Shown: positions 22,063 through 31,207 of the stretch, one piece after another
How the letters are laid out: each line of letters begins with the position of its first letter
Numbering within the stretch: the first letter of the stretch is position 1
Assembly (NCBI GenBank): GCA_035937155.1
Contig: DASYVJ010000072.1
Location: 8,121-72,120 of the forward strand
Reading direction: 5' to 3'
DNA: 64,000 nucleotides
Origin: Palsa-870 sp035937155
Lineage (GTDB): Bacteria > Chloroflexota > Dormibacteria > Dormibacterales > Dormibacteraceae
Program-made: the position numbers and the translations under genes
The notes under the pieces: model-generated
The model's database searches: none
Seen by the model: the letters and a program-made list of their open reading frames with translations, nothing else
What the model was told of the DNA's origin: nothing

Positions 22063-24993
22063 GTGAAGGCGACCCGCGCCGGGGCGCCCGCAGGAACAGT
22101 CACCATGCTGTTCACCGACATCGAGGGCTCCAGCGACGGGGTCCGGATGCTCGGCGCCGACAAGTGGGAAGCCGTCCTCGAGCACCACACCGGCATCATT
22201 CGCCAAGCGCTGACCCGCCACGGCGGGTTTGAGGTCCGCACCGAGGGCGACTCCTTCTTTGCCGTTTTCAGCAGTCCGACCGCAGCAGTGGCGGCGGCGG
22301 CCGCGATGCAGCGCGGCCTGAGGGAGGCGGATTGGCCGCACCAGGCGTCGGTGCGCGTGCGGATGGGACTCCACACCGGCGAGGCGCGTCCGGCTAGTGC
22401 CGCCAGCGGTGTCGACTACGTCGGCTTCGAGGTCAGCCGCGCCTCTCGCATCGCCGCGGCGGCGCACGGCGGGCAGGTACTCGTCTCGGACACTACTGAG
22501 TCCCTCGTCCGCGACCTGCTGACGCCTGGGCTCACACTTCGAGACCTCGGCGAGCACCGATTCAAGGATCTCGTGCGGCCGCAGCGCATCCACCAGCTCC
22601 TGATCGAAGGCCTGCCTGACACCTTTCCGCCGCTGCGAAGCCTGGATGCGACTCCAAACAACCTTCCGACGCAAATGACGACGTTCATTGGAAGAGAGCG
22701 TGAGCTCGCGAAAGCCGTTGAGCTCCTCGAGAAGACCCGGCTGCTGACGCTGACCGGTCCCGGCGGCAGCGGAAAGACCCGGCTTGCCCTCCACCTCGCC
22801 GCCGATGTCCTCGATCGCTACCCGGACGGGGTGTGGCTTGTCGAGCTCGCGCCAGTGACCGATCCCGCAGGCGTGGGCCCAACAATCGCGGCCGCCGCGC
22901 ACATCGGTGAACGCCCCGGCCGCCCGGCAGTGGACACGATCAGCGCATCGCTCCGAAGCCGGCGGCTGTTGCTCGTGCTGGACAACTGCGAGCACCTTAT
23001 CGCCGCTTGCGCAGGCATGGCCAGCGCACTCGTCCGCTCCTGCCCCCACCTGACGATCCTTGCCACCAGCCGCGAAGGATTGAACGTTCCCGGCGAGGCG
23101 CTCATGCCCGTGCCTTCGCTTCGCGTGCCCGACGGCGACACACTCCCACCGCTCGATGAACTGCGGGCGAACGAGGCGATCGCCCTGTTCGTCGATCGGT
23201 GTTCCGCGTATCAGCCGACCTTCACCCTCACGGAGGAAAACGCGGTCGACATCGTGCGGATCTGCCGCCGTCTGGACGGTGTGCCGCTCGCCCTCGAGCT
23301 CGCTGCTGCTCGGGTCCGAGTTCTATCGCTCGCTCAGGTCGCCAGTCGGCTCGACGATAGATTCCGGCTCCTTACCGGCGGTGGACGTACCGTGGTTGCA
23401 AGACAACAGACGCTGCGCGCACTCATCGATTGGAGCTATGACCTACTCACCGACGCGGAGCAAGTCCTCTTCAGGCGACTGTCGATCTTTGTCGGAGGCT
23501 GGACCCTCGAGGCGGCCGAGGCGGTCGGCGCCGGCGAGGGCATCGAACGCGACGCCATTCTCGAGCTCCTCGCCCACCTCGTCGACAAGTCGCTCGTCGT
23601 GATGCTGGAACGCGGCGGGGCGGCGAGGTACACGATGCTCGAGACGATCCGCGAATACGCCCACGAGAAGCTGGTGGACTCCGGTGAAGCCCCCGCGCTT
23701 CGCCGGCGACACTTTGAGTATTACTCCCTCTTCACGGGGGACCTCTGGATGTCGACCGGCTTTGGGGGCGGCGCGTCGGCCGACATGGGGAGCGAGTACG
23801 AGAACTTGCTTGCCGCGCTTGGATGGATCGAGGGGGAGCCCAACAGTTCGGACCAAGAGCTCCTCTTCGCCGGGTCAATGTACGGTCCGGCTGCAGCCCG
23901 GGGTCGGATCGGTGAGCTTCGCCAGGTATTGACAGCTGCGCTCGCGCGGAGCGATCCTGCCGCGCGGACGATTGGGCGGGCCCGTGCCCTGCTGACTACC
24001 GCGTCGCTTGCGGGCATGCAGGGTGATGTTCAGGTCGCTGCTCCGCTTGCGATGGAGGCGGTCCAGTTGCTTCGCGCGCTCGGTGAGAACCACGAGCTGG
24101 CTTACGCGCTGCTGGGCGTGGCGCGCGGGGCACTCCCCGACTTAGTTGTTTCAGAGCGGGCAGCAAGTGAGTCTCGAGCGCTTTTCGAGGAGCTCGGTGA
24201 CCAATTTGGACTTGCACTACTGCTGTTTCTCATGGCCGATGCCGCGCTCGAGCGCGGCGATTACGAAGCTGCGCGCCGTGGTCACCTCGAGAGCCTTGCG
24301 CTGTTCAGGCAGCTCGGTCATCTCCCGTTGAGCACCCACCCGCTCGTGAGCCTCGCTCGAATCGCATGCGTCGACGGCGACTACGCCCGTGCCCGCGCGC
24401 TTATCGAGCAGGCGCTGGCGATCCGCAAGCGGCCTGAGCTCGACAATCCGTGGCTGATCGCGATCGGGCTCGTCAGCCTCGGCGAGGTCGATCGGTGCGA
24501 AGGCGATCCGGCTCGGGGGTTGCGATCATTCGAGCAAGCCCTGGCCTACGGTCGTGGCCTGAGCGACGACATGATCGTGGCGTGGTCGCTACACAACCTG
24601 GGGCACGTCGCTTTGCACTCGGGCGACCTGACAACGGCTGCGACACGGTTCCGGGATAGCCTCCTGTTGAGGTGGCGGTTCGGGCCGGGTGCCGATGTCG
24701 CGGGGGGGCTGGCGGGAACGGGGGGTGTCTTACTGCGCGAAGGTCAGCTCATCGAAGCCGTCAGGCTGTTTGGCGCAGTCGACGGAATGCTGGAGTCAAG
24801 GCACCGAGTGCTTTCGCCCGCCGACGAAATGGTTCGCCGGAGTGACCTCGCAGCCCTACGCTCGCACCTGGACGATCGAGCCTTTGAGGTCGCATTCCGG
24901 GAGGGCCACGCCGCGAAGTTCGAGGACCTCGACGCGATGGCCAACGCTGTCTCGCTGCGAGGAGGCTTGAGCGGTAGCCAGGAATCAGCTTGA
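22063..24993 (+). CDS. Class III nucleotide cyclase-domain / NB-ARC (STAND) / TPR regulator, paralogue 1
   Basis: 976 residues from GTG 22063. Residues 1-~180 are a class III cyclase homology domain with both metal Asp sites (MLFTDIEGSS; RTEGDSFFAVF). The transition-state region reads GFEVSRASRIAAAAHGG, with Ser where an Asn is usual, while the Arg is kept. Then a STAND ATPase: FIGRERELAKA, Walker A TGPGGSGKTRLAL, Walker B LLLVLDNCEHLI. The C-terminal half is TPR-like. The protein likely integrates a signal, but cyclase activity is uncertain. A paralogue of nearly equal length lies at 39680-42580. Confidence 0.85.
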   Translation: MKATRAGAPAGTVTMLFTDIEGSSDGVRMLGADKWEAVLEHHTGIIRQALTRHGGFEVRTEGDSFFAVFSSPTAAVAAAAAMQRGLREADWPHQASVRVRMGLHTGEARPASAASGVDYVGFEVSRASRIAAAAHGGQVLVSDTTESLVRDLLTPGLTLRDLGEHRFKDLVRPQRIHQLLIEGLPDTFPPLRSLDATPNNLPTQMTTFIGRERELAKAVELLEKTRLLTLTGPGGSGKTRLALHLAADVLDRYPDGVWLVELAPVTDPAGVGPTIAAAAHIGERPGRPAVDTISASLRSRRLLLVLDNCEHLIAACAGMASALVRSCPHLTILATSREGLNVPGEALMPVPSLRVPDGDTLPPLDELRANEAIALFVDRCSAYQPTFTLTEENAVDIVRICRRLDGVPLALELAAARVRVLSLAQVASRLDDRFRLLTGGGRTVVARQQTLRALIDWSYDLLTDAEQVLFRRLSIFVGGWTLEAAEAVGAGEGIERDAILELLAHLVDKSLVVMLERGGAARYTMLETIREYAHEKLVDSGEAPALRRRHFEYYSLFTGDLWMSTGFGGGASADMGSEYENLLAALGWIEGEPNSSDQELLFAGSMYGPAAARGRIGELRQVLTAALARSDPAARTIGRARALLTTASLAGMQGDVQVAAPLAMEAVQLLRALGENHELAYALLGVARGALPDLVVSERAASESRALFEELGDQFGLALLLFLMADAALERGDYEAARRGHLESLALFRQLGHLPLSTHPLVSLARIACVDGDYARARALIEQALAIRKRPELDNPWLIAIGLVSLGEVDRCEGDPARGLRSFEQALAYGRGLSDDMIVAWSLHNLGHVALHSGDLTTAATRFRDSLLLRWRFGPGADVAGGLAGTGGVLLREGQLIEAVRLFGAVDGMLESRHRVLSPADEMVRRSDLAALRSHLDDRAFEVAFREGHAAKFEDLDAMANAVSLRGGLSGSQESA

Positions 24994-25149
24994 GGAGCAC
25001 AATCGCACGATGACGCACTGCGGCCTGGGCGTCGTGTCGCAACGGGGACACAGTATCTCTTGACTCCGTGCGACGGCACCGGCTGACGCGCCGGCGTCCG
25101 GTTAGATTTCAGCCCGTAGTGCCGACCATGGTCACGTTGGCCTCGAAGC

Positions 25150-25493
25150 TCAGTCGCTCTCGGTGGGTGCCTTGAACAGCGTCTGAAATTTCATCGCCAG
25201 TTCAACGTCGCCCTTGACCCTGAGCTTGCTTTGCCTGAAGGCTGTCATGCCGTCCAGCTGACCTGTCATGATCCTCACCCAGTCGCCGGCGTCGGCGAGA
25301 AACGTCACGTTTGCGGCTTCTGGTGGATCGCCTTTCGCGGACTCGGCAATCCCGTCGTGGACCTTCACCCACCACTTACCGCCCACCTTCCCGACAGGTT
25401 GAACTGGACGAGTGCATTGGTGTTACCAGCGTTCTCGGGCACCAGGTTGGCCGGCAGAACCTCGACGATCTGGTCTGGCGTGAGTGCAGACGT
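25150..25493 (-). pseudogene. SCP2 sterol-carrier domain protein broken by a frameshift
   Basis: Two adjacent minus-strand frames together encode one SCP2-type domain. The N-terminal part ends with NTNALVQFNLSG (frame ending near 25367); the C-terminal part begins GGKWWVKVHDGIAE and continues to LRVKGDVELAMKFQTLF. The join at about 25380-25386 needs one extra base, so a single-base deletion is the simplest explanation. No good start codon precedes the N-terminal part. SCP2 domains bind lipids or acyl-CoA. It lies next to a cyclase-STAND remnant, in a decayed part of the array. Confidence 0.65.
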
Positions 25494-25541
25494 ATTTTCC
25501 TCGTGAGCATCCGGCTCGGGCGGATGTGACCCAGGCGTCCG

Positions 25542-25934
25542 CTGCACAACCTGGGGCATGTCGCGATGCATTCCGGCGATCTCGCAGCGGCGGCCGCACG
25601 CTTCCGGGAGAGCCTCCTTCTGCGCTGGCGGGCGGGGCCGGGCGTCGACGTCGCCGTGGGGCTCGCGGGAATGGCAGGCGTCGCGCTGCGCGGGGGTCAG
25701 CTCACCGAAGCGGTCCGGTTGTTCGGGGCCGTCGACGGAATGCTGGAGTCAAGGCACATGAAGCTTCCACCAGCGGACGAGTTGGTCCGCCGCGCCGATC
25801 TCGCCGCCATCCGCTCGCGACTGGACGACCCGGCCTTTGACGCGGCATTCCGCGAAGGACATGCCGCGAAGTTCGAAGACCTCGAGGCGTTGGCGAACGC
25901 TGTTTCGCTACGAGTAAGCGACCGCGGCCGCTAG
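25542..25934 (+). pseudogene. C-terminal remnant of a third cyclase-STAND-TPR regulator
   Basis: About 130 codons align with the extreme C-termini of the two full paralogues: LHNLGHVAMHSGDL, RFRESLLLRWR, AVRLFGAVDGMLESRH, and FREGHAAKFEDLEALANAVS. Homology starts abruptly at 25542, and the cyclase and ATPase parts are missing. The SCP2 pseudogene lies immediately to the left, and an integration-site repeat begins 33 bp after the stop. The remnant shows that this regulator family has been repeatedly copied and cut within the array. Confidence 0.8.
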
Positions 25935-25966
25935 GAATCAGATCGCGACTCGCAGACGCCCCCCAG

Positions 25967-26072
25967 CGGTCTTCAAAACCGTTTCAAGGGCACTGTTGAG
26001 GTGTCCTGGGCGGGTTCGATTCCCATCCATCCCCGCCCAATTCGGCGGCGGTGACAGCCAAGCTGACAGCCA
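25967..26072 (+). repeat. selC-type integration-site repeat (long form, copy A)
   Basis: A diverged copy of tRNA-Sec from the anticodon stem to the 3' end (25967-26038), then 13 nt and the paired 9-mer motif (26052-26072). The anticodon loop and T arm are kept, but the variable arm has several changes. The 5' half of the tRNA is missing, so it is not a functional tRNA. Confidence 0.85.
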
Positions 26073-26094
26073 CAGCGGCGAATAATACCCGACA

Positions 26095-27072
26095 GTGCTG
26101 GACGATCTCATGAGCCGCCGCGTACAGGCGACCGCGTTGGTCGAGGCGGTGATAAAGCGCATCACCGACGCCTATATCTTCCCGGATCGCTCCGCGCGTG
26201 CGGCGAGTCTGTTGCGCGCGAGGTGCCAGGCCGGAGCCTACGATCTTCCCGAGGGCCTGGATCTGTGCGAGCGTGTGTCGGCCGATCTGTTCGAAGCGTG
26301 CGCCGACAAGCACTTGCGGCTGCTTTGGCACGAGTCCGCGGAGGCGAGCCGCGACGAGGCTGGGCTCGAGGCAGAATTGCTCGAGCAGTTCCGCCGGGAG
26401 AACTACGGCATGCGCCGCGTCGAGCAGCTGCCGGGAAACATCGGTGTGATCGAGTTGACGATCATCCCGCCGGCGACAGCGGCCGGCCCGACGATTGCCG
26501 CGGCCATGCAGCTCATGCATCACACCGACGCTCTGATCCTCGACCTCCGAGAAGCGCGCGGCGGTGCCCCTGACGGCGTGGCCTTCCTGTGCAGCTACTT
26601 CTTCTCCGACGGCGACGTCCACCTCAACGACATCATCGAAGGGCCGGATGGGCCCACCCGCCAGGTCTGGACCTACTCGTACGTCCCCGGGCCTCGCTAC
26701 CTCGACCGACCGATCTATGTGCTGACGAGTGCGAGCACGTTCTCCGGCGCTGAAGAGGTCGCATACGATCTGAAAGCGTTGGGACGAGCGACAATCGTCG
26801 GCGAGACGACGCGTGGCGGAGCGCACCCTTCAGAAGTCGTCTCTCTTGGAGAGCACATTGAGTTACGGCTGCCTGTCGCCCGCTCAGTGAATCCGGTTAC
26901 GGGAACCAACTGGGAAGCGATCGGCGTCCAACCCGACGTCCCGGTGCCGGCCGCCACCGCGCTTATCGTCGCCCACCGCGCCGCCCTCGAAACGCTTGCC
27001 GACGAGAACGCACTCCCGATGGAAAAACGCGCCGATGCGCGTCGACTTCTCGACCAACTCGAACATCATTGA
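26095..27072 (+). CDS. S41-family (C-terminal processing/tricorn-type) peptidase
   Basis: 325 residues from GTG 26095; an ATG at 26110 is the alternative start. Residues 1-~100 are a helical N-terminal segment, followed by the S41 core: NIGVIELTIIPP, ALILDLREARGGAPDGVAFL, and the nucleophile region YVLTSASTFSGAEEVAYDLK with the catalytic Ser. It ends with VNPVTGTNWEAIGVQPDV, typical of the IRBP-like subgroup. There is no PDZ domain and no signal peptide, so it is probably cytoplasmic. It begins 22 bp after an integration-site repeat and fills a cargo block of its own. Confidence 0.8.
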   Translation: MLDDLMSRRVQATALVEAVIKRITDAYIFPDRSARAASLLRARCQAGAYDLPEGLDLCERVSADLFEACADKHLRLLWHESAEASRDEAGLEAELLEQFRRENYGMRRVEQLPGNIGVIELTIIPPATAAGPTIAAAMQLMHHTDALILDLREARGGAPDGVAFLCSYFFSDGDVHLNDIIEGPDGPTRQVWTYSYVPGPRYLDRPIYVLTSASTFSGAEEVAYDLKALGRATIVGETTRGGAHPSEVVSLGEHIELRLPVARSVNPVTGTNWEAIGVQPDVPVPAATALIVAHRAALETLADENALPMEKRADARRLLDQLEHH

Positions 27073-27890
27073 ACGCCCAGCCGTTTTGAAATGGCCCACC
27101 TCTTGCCGGGGAAATCAAACAACCAGTTCGCTTTGCTCAGCGTGCTGTATCCAAGAATTAGATCCATGGGTCTTTCGATTGTCGAGTTCACGTGCGACAG
27201 ATCGACTCCAGCAACTTTATGAGGGGGAAACAATGTGTCACCAATCACGGCCGCCGACATGATGAACATCGGCGCCTCCATTTTTGCTCCTGTCGAATCT
27301 GTTCCAGTGGATCCACCTACTTCCTGAAAGCAAGCAGGCTGCTTCTGGATAAAATGCGAGTCCACAACCGTAATACTTGCGCCCGTGTCCCACACCGCTT
27401 TGGCATTCAATGTTCCGCACTGAACATCAATATACGGGTGACACCTATTGTCAAACATCAGCTCTTGAAACGCGAAGCGATCTCTCAATTCATCATTCGC
27501 ATCAACCAAAACCCGATCCTCATCGAAGAGAAAGTGGCAACACAAGTCCTTGAGGAGATCCATTCCGATTAAGTTGCTTATGCTTGGATCCTTGTCTGCC
27601 ACGCGCACTAACGTGAATTGTTCCTTTGAGACAGGCCCAACATCAATACTCGGCACCGTAATCAAATCATCGCTGCTGTTTGCAAACAGTCCTGATGAGC
27701 CACTCCTCTCAGTGCTGTTGAACTTGGACGTGTAACCGTCCAATATGACGCTGGTCCTTGCCGCGCCGGTATCAAGAAGGAAACGGTACGCATTGGCGCC
27801 GATTGTTCCGTCAACAAAAACTTCGGCAGCTTCGACATCCTGTTCATCGTGTTTGATTATCAAATTGAACTGGTTCATCTGGCTTTCCAT
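27066..27890 (-). CDS. Retropepsin-like aspartic protease with two catalytic lobes
   Basis: 274 residues. Two halves each carry the aspartic-protease pattern: lobe 1 has FLLDTGAARTSV (Asp ~40) and later LIGMDLL; lobe 2 has VWDTGASITVV (Asp ~168) and later LILGYSTLS. This is a single-chain, pepsin-like arrangement built from retropepsin-type lobes, which usually act as homodimers. There is no signal peptide or membrane helix. The base composition is visibly more AT-rich than the flanks, suggesting transfer. It converges on the S41 peptidase gene with a 7-bp overlap. The substrate is unknown. Confidence 0.75.
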   Translation of the reverse strand: MESQMNQFNLIIKHDEQDVEAAEVFVDGTIGANAYRFLLDTGAARTSVILDGYTSKFNSTERSGSSGLFANSSDDLITVPSIDVGPVSKEQFTLVRVADKDPSISNLIGMDLLKDLCCHFLFDEDRVLVDANDELRDRFAFQELMFDNRCHPYIDVQCGTLNAKAVWDTGASITVVDSHFIQKQPACFQEVGGSTGTDSTGAKMEAPMFIMSAAVIGDTLFPPHKVAGVDLSHVNSTIERPMDLILGYSTLSKANWLFDFPGKRWAISKRLGVQ

Positions 27891-27930
27891 TGAGCGGCCT
27901 TGCGATTAGTGTCCCACGTCTTGGAGTCGC

Positions 27931-27951
27931 TGACAGCCAAGCTGACGCCTG
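27931..27951 (+). repeat. Paired 9-mer motif, without tRNA part
   Basis: TGACAGCCAAGCTGACGCC, a diverged copy of the motif with no recognisable tRNA-Sec end before it. It lies 84 bp before the long-form repeat B and 40 bp from the start of the retropepsin-like gene. Confidence 0.6.
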
Positions 27952-28029
27952 TGGAGGATGGCGAATGGCCGACGCTTCCGACTGAACTTCAGCGGCTGCC
28001 TATCGAGGATGGTGTAGGCGTTAGCCCAT

Positions 28030-28135
28030 CGGTCTTCAAAACCGTTTGCGAGGCGCTGTTGAGGCGTCCTGGGTAGGTTCGATTCCCATCCATCACCGCC
28101 AATTCCAGCAGTAGTGACAGCCAAGATGACAGCCA
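28030..28135 (+). repeat. selC-type integration-site repeat (long form, copy B)
   Basis: tRNA-Sec from the anticodon stem to the 3' end (28030-28101) with few changes, then 13 nt and the paired motif (28115-28135). The acceptor reads CATCACC instead of CATCCCC. The 5' half is absent. Confidence 0.85.
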
Positions 28136-28331
28136 CAGCAGCGGACGTTGGAACTCTCTGGCGAACTAACTTGGCCGCCACGTCTGTGCATTGACGCGAC
28201 CTTAAGTCGGCTGACGGTCCCCCCTTCCAATGCCGAAATGTCGACCACGCCGGCGTATCCGACCGCGATCTGGCTGTGGGGGTCATCATGATCGTGGATA
28301 GGAACCTCGCGTGCATACCGGGTCGGCCAGG

Positions 28332-28619
28332 TCTCGATGCCGACATCCAAGGGCAAATTCACACATGGAGCGCCAAATTGGCTCGACCAGGCGCGAGTGT
28401 CTCGACTGGCTTCTGATTCTCAATCGTCGGCATCTTTAGCGCGTCCTGACTGACTGGCTCGAGCACTACAACCAGGCTCGGCCTCACCGCAGGCTCGATC
28501 TGCAGACTCCGATTGCGCGCTCCGATCCGGTCGTGACGTTGGGACCGGTGACGTGCGATGAGAGATTTGGCGGGCTCCTGCGCGAATATTCGCGCGCGCC
28601 GATGCCGGCCACTGCGTGA
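28332..28619 (+). pseudogene. IS transposase (DDE integrase-core) C-terminal remnant
   Basis: One plus-strand frame reads RANSHMERQIGSTRRECLDW, LLILNRRHL, an internal TAG (28434-28436), RVLTDWLEHYNQARPHRRLD and RFGGLLREYSRA before a TGA at 28617. This is the C-terminal end of an rve-type transposase as found in IS481/IS3-related elements. Everything upstream of the catalytic Glu region is missing, and no terminal inverted repeats were found. It is a dead fragment inside the array. Confidence 0.7.
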
Positions 28620-28983
28620 ACCCGACTCGCACCAGGGCTGCCAACGGTTCTCGACTGGTGTCGGAACCGACCCATCGTCCAAAGCTATCGGCTGTCCCCA
28701 CCTCGGGAATGACCAGTCGATCGTAATGACGAATTTGCGTGCCCGACACCCCTCAGCTCGGCCTCGTGTCCTCTCTTATGCGTTGCCGATCGGTGGTTCC
28801 TCTCGCTTCTTCGGATGCTCGTCTTCGTAGAGGATGCACGGTCTCTAAGGGGCTTCTTAGCTCCCGTTCAATGGCGACCGGACACCGTTGGATCGCGGAA
28901 AGAGGAGGCTAAAGGTGGGCAATATCGCGTGCCATACTGTCCGTGATCGGTCTACTAGTGTGTGATATTCAGGAGAGGAAGCC
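28620..28983 (+). other. No recognisable gene
   Basis: Open frames here are short, out of register with one another and without family motifs. Nothing supports a gene, RNA or further tRNA-Sec fragment. It is probably decayed mobile DNA between the transposase remnant and a small membrane peptide gene. Confidence 0.4.
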
Positions 28984-29067
28984 TTGAATGCGAGAAACAT
29001 CGGCGGTATCGTGGTCCTGCTTATCGTCGTCTACTTGATACTCCACTTCTTGTTCCACGTGATCTGA
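28984..29067 (+). CDS. Very small hydrophobic membrane protein
   Basis: A 27-residue frame from TTG 28984 with AGGAGAGG 5 nt upstream, encoding MNARNIGGIVVLLIVVYLIL followed by HFLFHVI. It is almost entirely one membrane helix, with a short polar N-terminus. Such single-helix proteins are common and poorly understood. The strong ribosome site and hydrophobic pattern support it, but no homologue was recognised. Confidence 0.5.
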   Translation: MNARNIGGIVVLLIVVYLILHFLFHVI

Positions 29068-29356
29068 ACGCCGCTCGCTCTTTCCGTGTAGAGGACTCAC
29101 GCAAGGCGAAGAACCGCCAGCGTTCCGTCCCTGGCCAGCCGGCGTCAGCGTGATCGTGTGCCACTCTCCATCGCGAAGCGGCAGCACACCAGTTAGATCC
29201 AGGTCGACGTTGTCTGCTAGCCAAGGACCCTGAGGATGCTGGCCTTTGTCGATACCGGCGACCTTGAGCGTGGAGATCGTCGTTGAGCTGCCCTCGCTTC
29301 GTAAACCCACCTCTACGCAAGGAAGGCTAGATACCGTCGTTTCACAGACTAAACGA

Positions 29357-29647
29357 ATGAACGAGAACGTCAAACACGTAATGGAGGAGCTGGCGGCGCT
29401 GGGCGGCGTCCGTCCTCGCCTGCTCGACGACAATACTATCGAGTTGCGCCCCATGCCAGCGTCGCCCGAACTCTCCCAGAAGGTTGCTGAGATTTTCGAA
29501 CGCGCGGGCATGCGAGAGCTGCAGCCATGGGTTTGGGGAGTCGCGAAAGCACATAGGTTGACCTTGGCAGCGCGAATGAAGGCGGTCGGACGTCGCCTGC
29601 GTGTCAGCAGTTCGCGAGTTGCTGCATCGGTGCGTCGGCGAACCTGA
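29357..29647 (+). CDS. Small hypothetical protein
   Basis: 96 residues from ATG 29357. The first ~65 residues look folded (VKHVMEELAALGGVRPRLLD, IELRPMPASPELSQKVAEIF), and the C-terminal 30 are Arg-rich (AARMKAVGRRLRVSSSRVAA), possibly binding nucleic acid. No family was recognised. A longer frame upstream adds non-conserved residues. The next gene is 207 bp away; that gap shows nothing recognisable. Confidence 0.45.
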   Translation: MNENVKHVMEELAALGGVRPRLLDDNTIELRPMPASPELSQKVAEIFERAGMRELQPWVWGVAKAHRLTLAARMKAVGRRLRVSSSRVAASVRRRT

Positions 29648-29854
29648 GCCTTTCGGGTGCAAATATCCCGTCAGGTCAAGCAGGCTGAGCTCGTCGTCGG
29701 CTACCACGCCAGGCGCTCTTGGTCCTCGCCTGCATCTGCGATCAGACAATTGGTTAGCTTCCTTGTTGATGTGTTCATGGTCAAGCTCGATCGCGTCGCA
29801 TGAGGTTGAACTCCCTCTCCTTCGCCACGAGCTGAGCGCTCTGAGGGCGAGAAC

Positions 29855-31207
29855 GTGACTGCCGAATACCAGCGTGCGCCTGCACCCGGCTGGGCCAAGG
29901 ACCTCGTTATCTACGAGCTCAATCCCCGCGGATTCACCTCCCCGAACGGAGCGGGCAATGGCAACGGCAGCGGCACCTTCCAGTCACTTCGCCAAAAGCT
30001 CCCATACCTTCGTGACCTTGGCATTAACGCCATATGGATGGCCGGGCACAGCCAGGCAACCAACCACTTCTACGGCATCTGGTCGGCTTATGCGGCCGAC
30101 AGGCCCGATCGCATCGAGCCAGCGTTGGGCGCACCCACCGACCTCAAGGAGTTGGTAAAGACCGCTCACTCTAACGACATCCGAATCTTCCTAGACGTGA
30201 TCTCGCACGGTGTCCTGGCACACAGCAGCCTCGTACAGGAGCACCCTGCCTGGTTCAGGGGGTCGAGTTGGGGCATGGCGGACTACTACTACCAGCATCC
30301 CGAGTTTCGACGCTGGTGGGTCGACCTGTGGATGAGCTACGCGCTTGACTACGAGATAGACGGATTTCGGATCGACATAGCTCTCGGCGACTCAACGCTT
30401 TGGGACGAAATCACATCCAGATTGCGCGAGGCGGGTAAGGAGATAGTCGTCTTCCCCGAAGTAGAGCGCTACCACTTCAGTCAACAGGACACATTCGACT
30501 TCAGCAGTGATCAGTACCTCACGGTCGACCTTCGCCACTCGAGCGTAAACGGGCCGGGCCTCTACACAATGCAAATAAGCTCGCATGATCGTGGCTGGGA
30601 AGCTCTGCCCGGCAATCATTACGTGATTCGTGGATCGCGGGCAAAACTAGGGTACGGAGCACTTCTAAGTCCCCATATCCCCTTGATGTTCTCCGGCGAA
30701 GAATTTGACGCAACGCCAGTCGGGCTCCCGAACCTTAAACAAGGTCTGTTCGGAACCGGCGGCCCCGGAGGCTGGCTATATGGCAATCAACTCCAATGGT
30801 CCCAGCTCGACCAACCATTGAACGCGGCCATGGTCAAAGACGCGGCTGCCATGCTCAAGGTTCGGCACGATAATTCACACCTATTGAATGGCGATTCAGG
30901 TGCGGCTCTAACTACACGAGTCCCTGGAAATGGAGCCTCGTCTCTAGTTCCATTCGCAAGGTACTTACCTGGCGAGGACGCCATTATCGTTCTGGCCAAC
31001 GACACGTCGGCTGCCATCACATACCGTTGCGCTCCTTCGCTCGAAAGGTTCGGATACCAGCACGCACGAAAGCTGCGGCTGACAGACCTGATTTCCGGCA
31101 AGTCGAAGCGAATTGAATTTGATGAAATCGATCGCGTTCCGATCCGAATACGTCCTGACGGGGTGGCTGGCGGAGGCGTGCGCGTCTTTCGGTTGAGACC
31201 GGACTGA
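29855..31207 (+). CDS. GH13-type (alpha-amylase family) glycoside hydrolase
   Basis: 450 residues from GTG 29855. The (beta/alpha)8 barrel motifs are present: VIYELNPRGFTSPNGAGNG, LGINAIWMAGH (region I area), DGFRIDIALG with the nucleophile Asp (~172), VVFPEVERYHF with the acid/base Glu (~202), and SSHDRGWEALP for the third Asp (~243). A short C-terminal beta domain follows (IIVLANDTSAAITYRC). There is no signal peptide, so it probably acts on internal alpha-glucans or trehalose-like sugars. It is less GC-rich than its surroundings and stands alone in its cargo block. Confidence 0.78.
   Translation: MTAEYQRAPAPGWAKDLVIYELNPRGFTSPNGAGNGNGSGTFQSLRQKLPYLRDLGINAIWMAGHSQATNHFYGIWSAYAADRPDRIEPALGAPTDLKELVKTAHSNDIRIFLDVISHGVLAHSSLVQEHPAWFRGSSWGMADYYYQHPEFRRWWVDLWMSYALDYEIDGFRIDIALGDSTLWDEITSRLREAGKEIVVFPEVERYHFSQQDTFDFSSDQYLTVDLRHSSVNGPGLYTMQISSHDRGWEALPGNHYVIRGSRAKLGYGALLSPHIPLMFSGEEFDATPVGLPNLKQGLFGTGGPGGWLYGNQLQWSQLDQPLNAAMVKDAAAMLKVRHDNSHLLNGDSGAALTTRVPGNGASSLVPFARYLPGEDAIIVLANDTSAAITYRCAPSLERFGYQHARKLRLTDLISGKSKRIEFDEIDRVPIRIRPDGVAGGGVRVFRLRPD

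Noticed and set aside
17628..28346. Minus-strand peptides containing GGDGWESNPPRTPQQ across the tRNA-Sec copies
   Set aside because: These are translations of the complement of the tRNA 3' half, not proteins. Their recurrence reflects the repeats themselves.
28093..28362. A minus-strand frame of 89 codons near repeat B
   Set aside because: It has no family motif and its end runs through the repeat. The plus strand next to it carries a transposase remnant.
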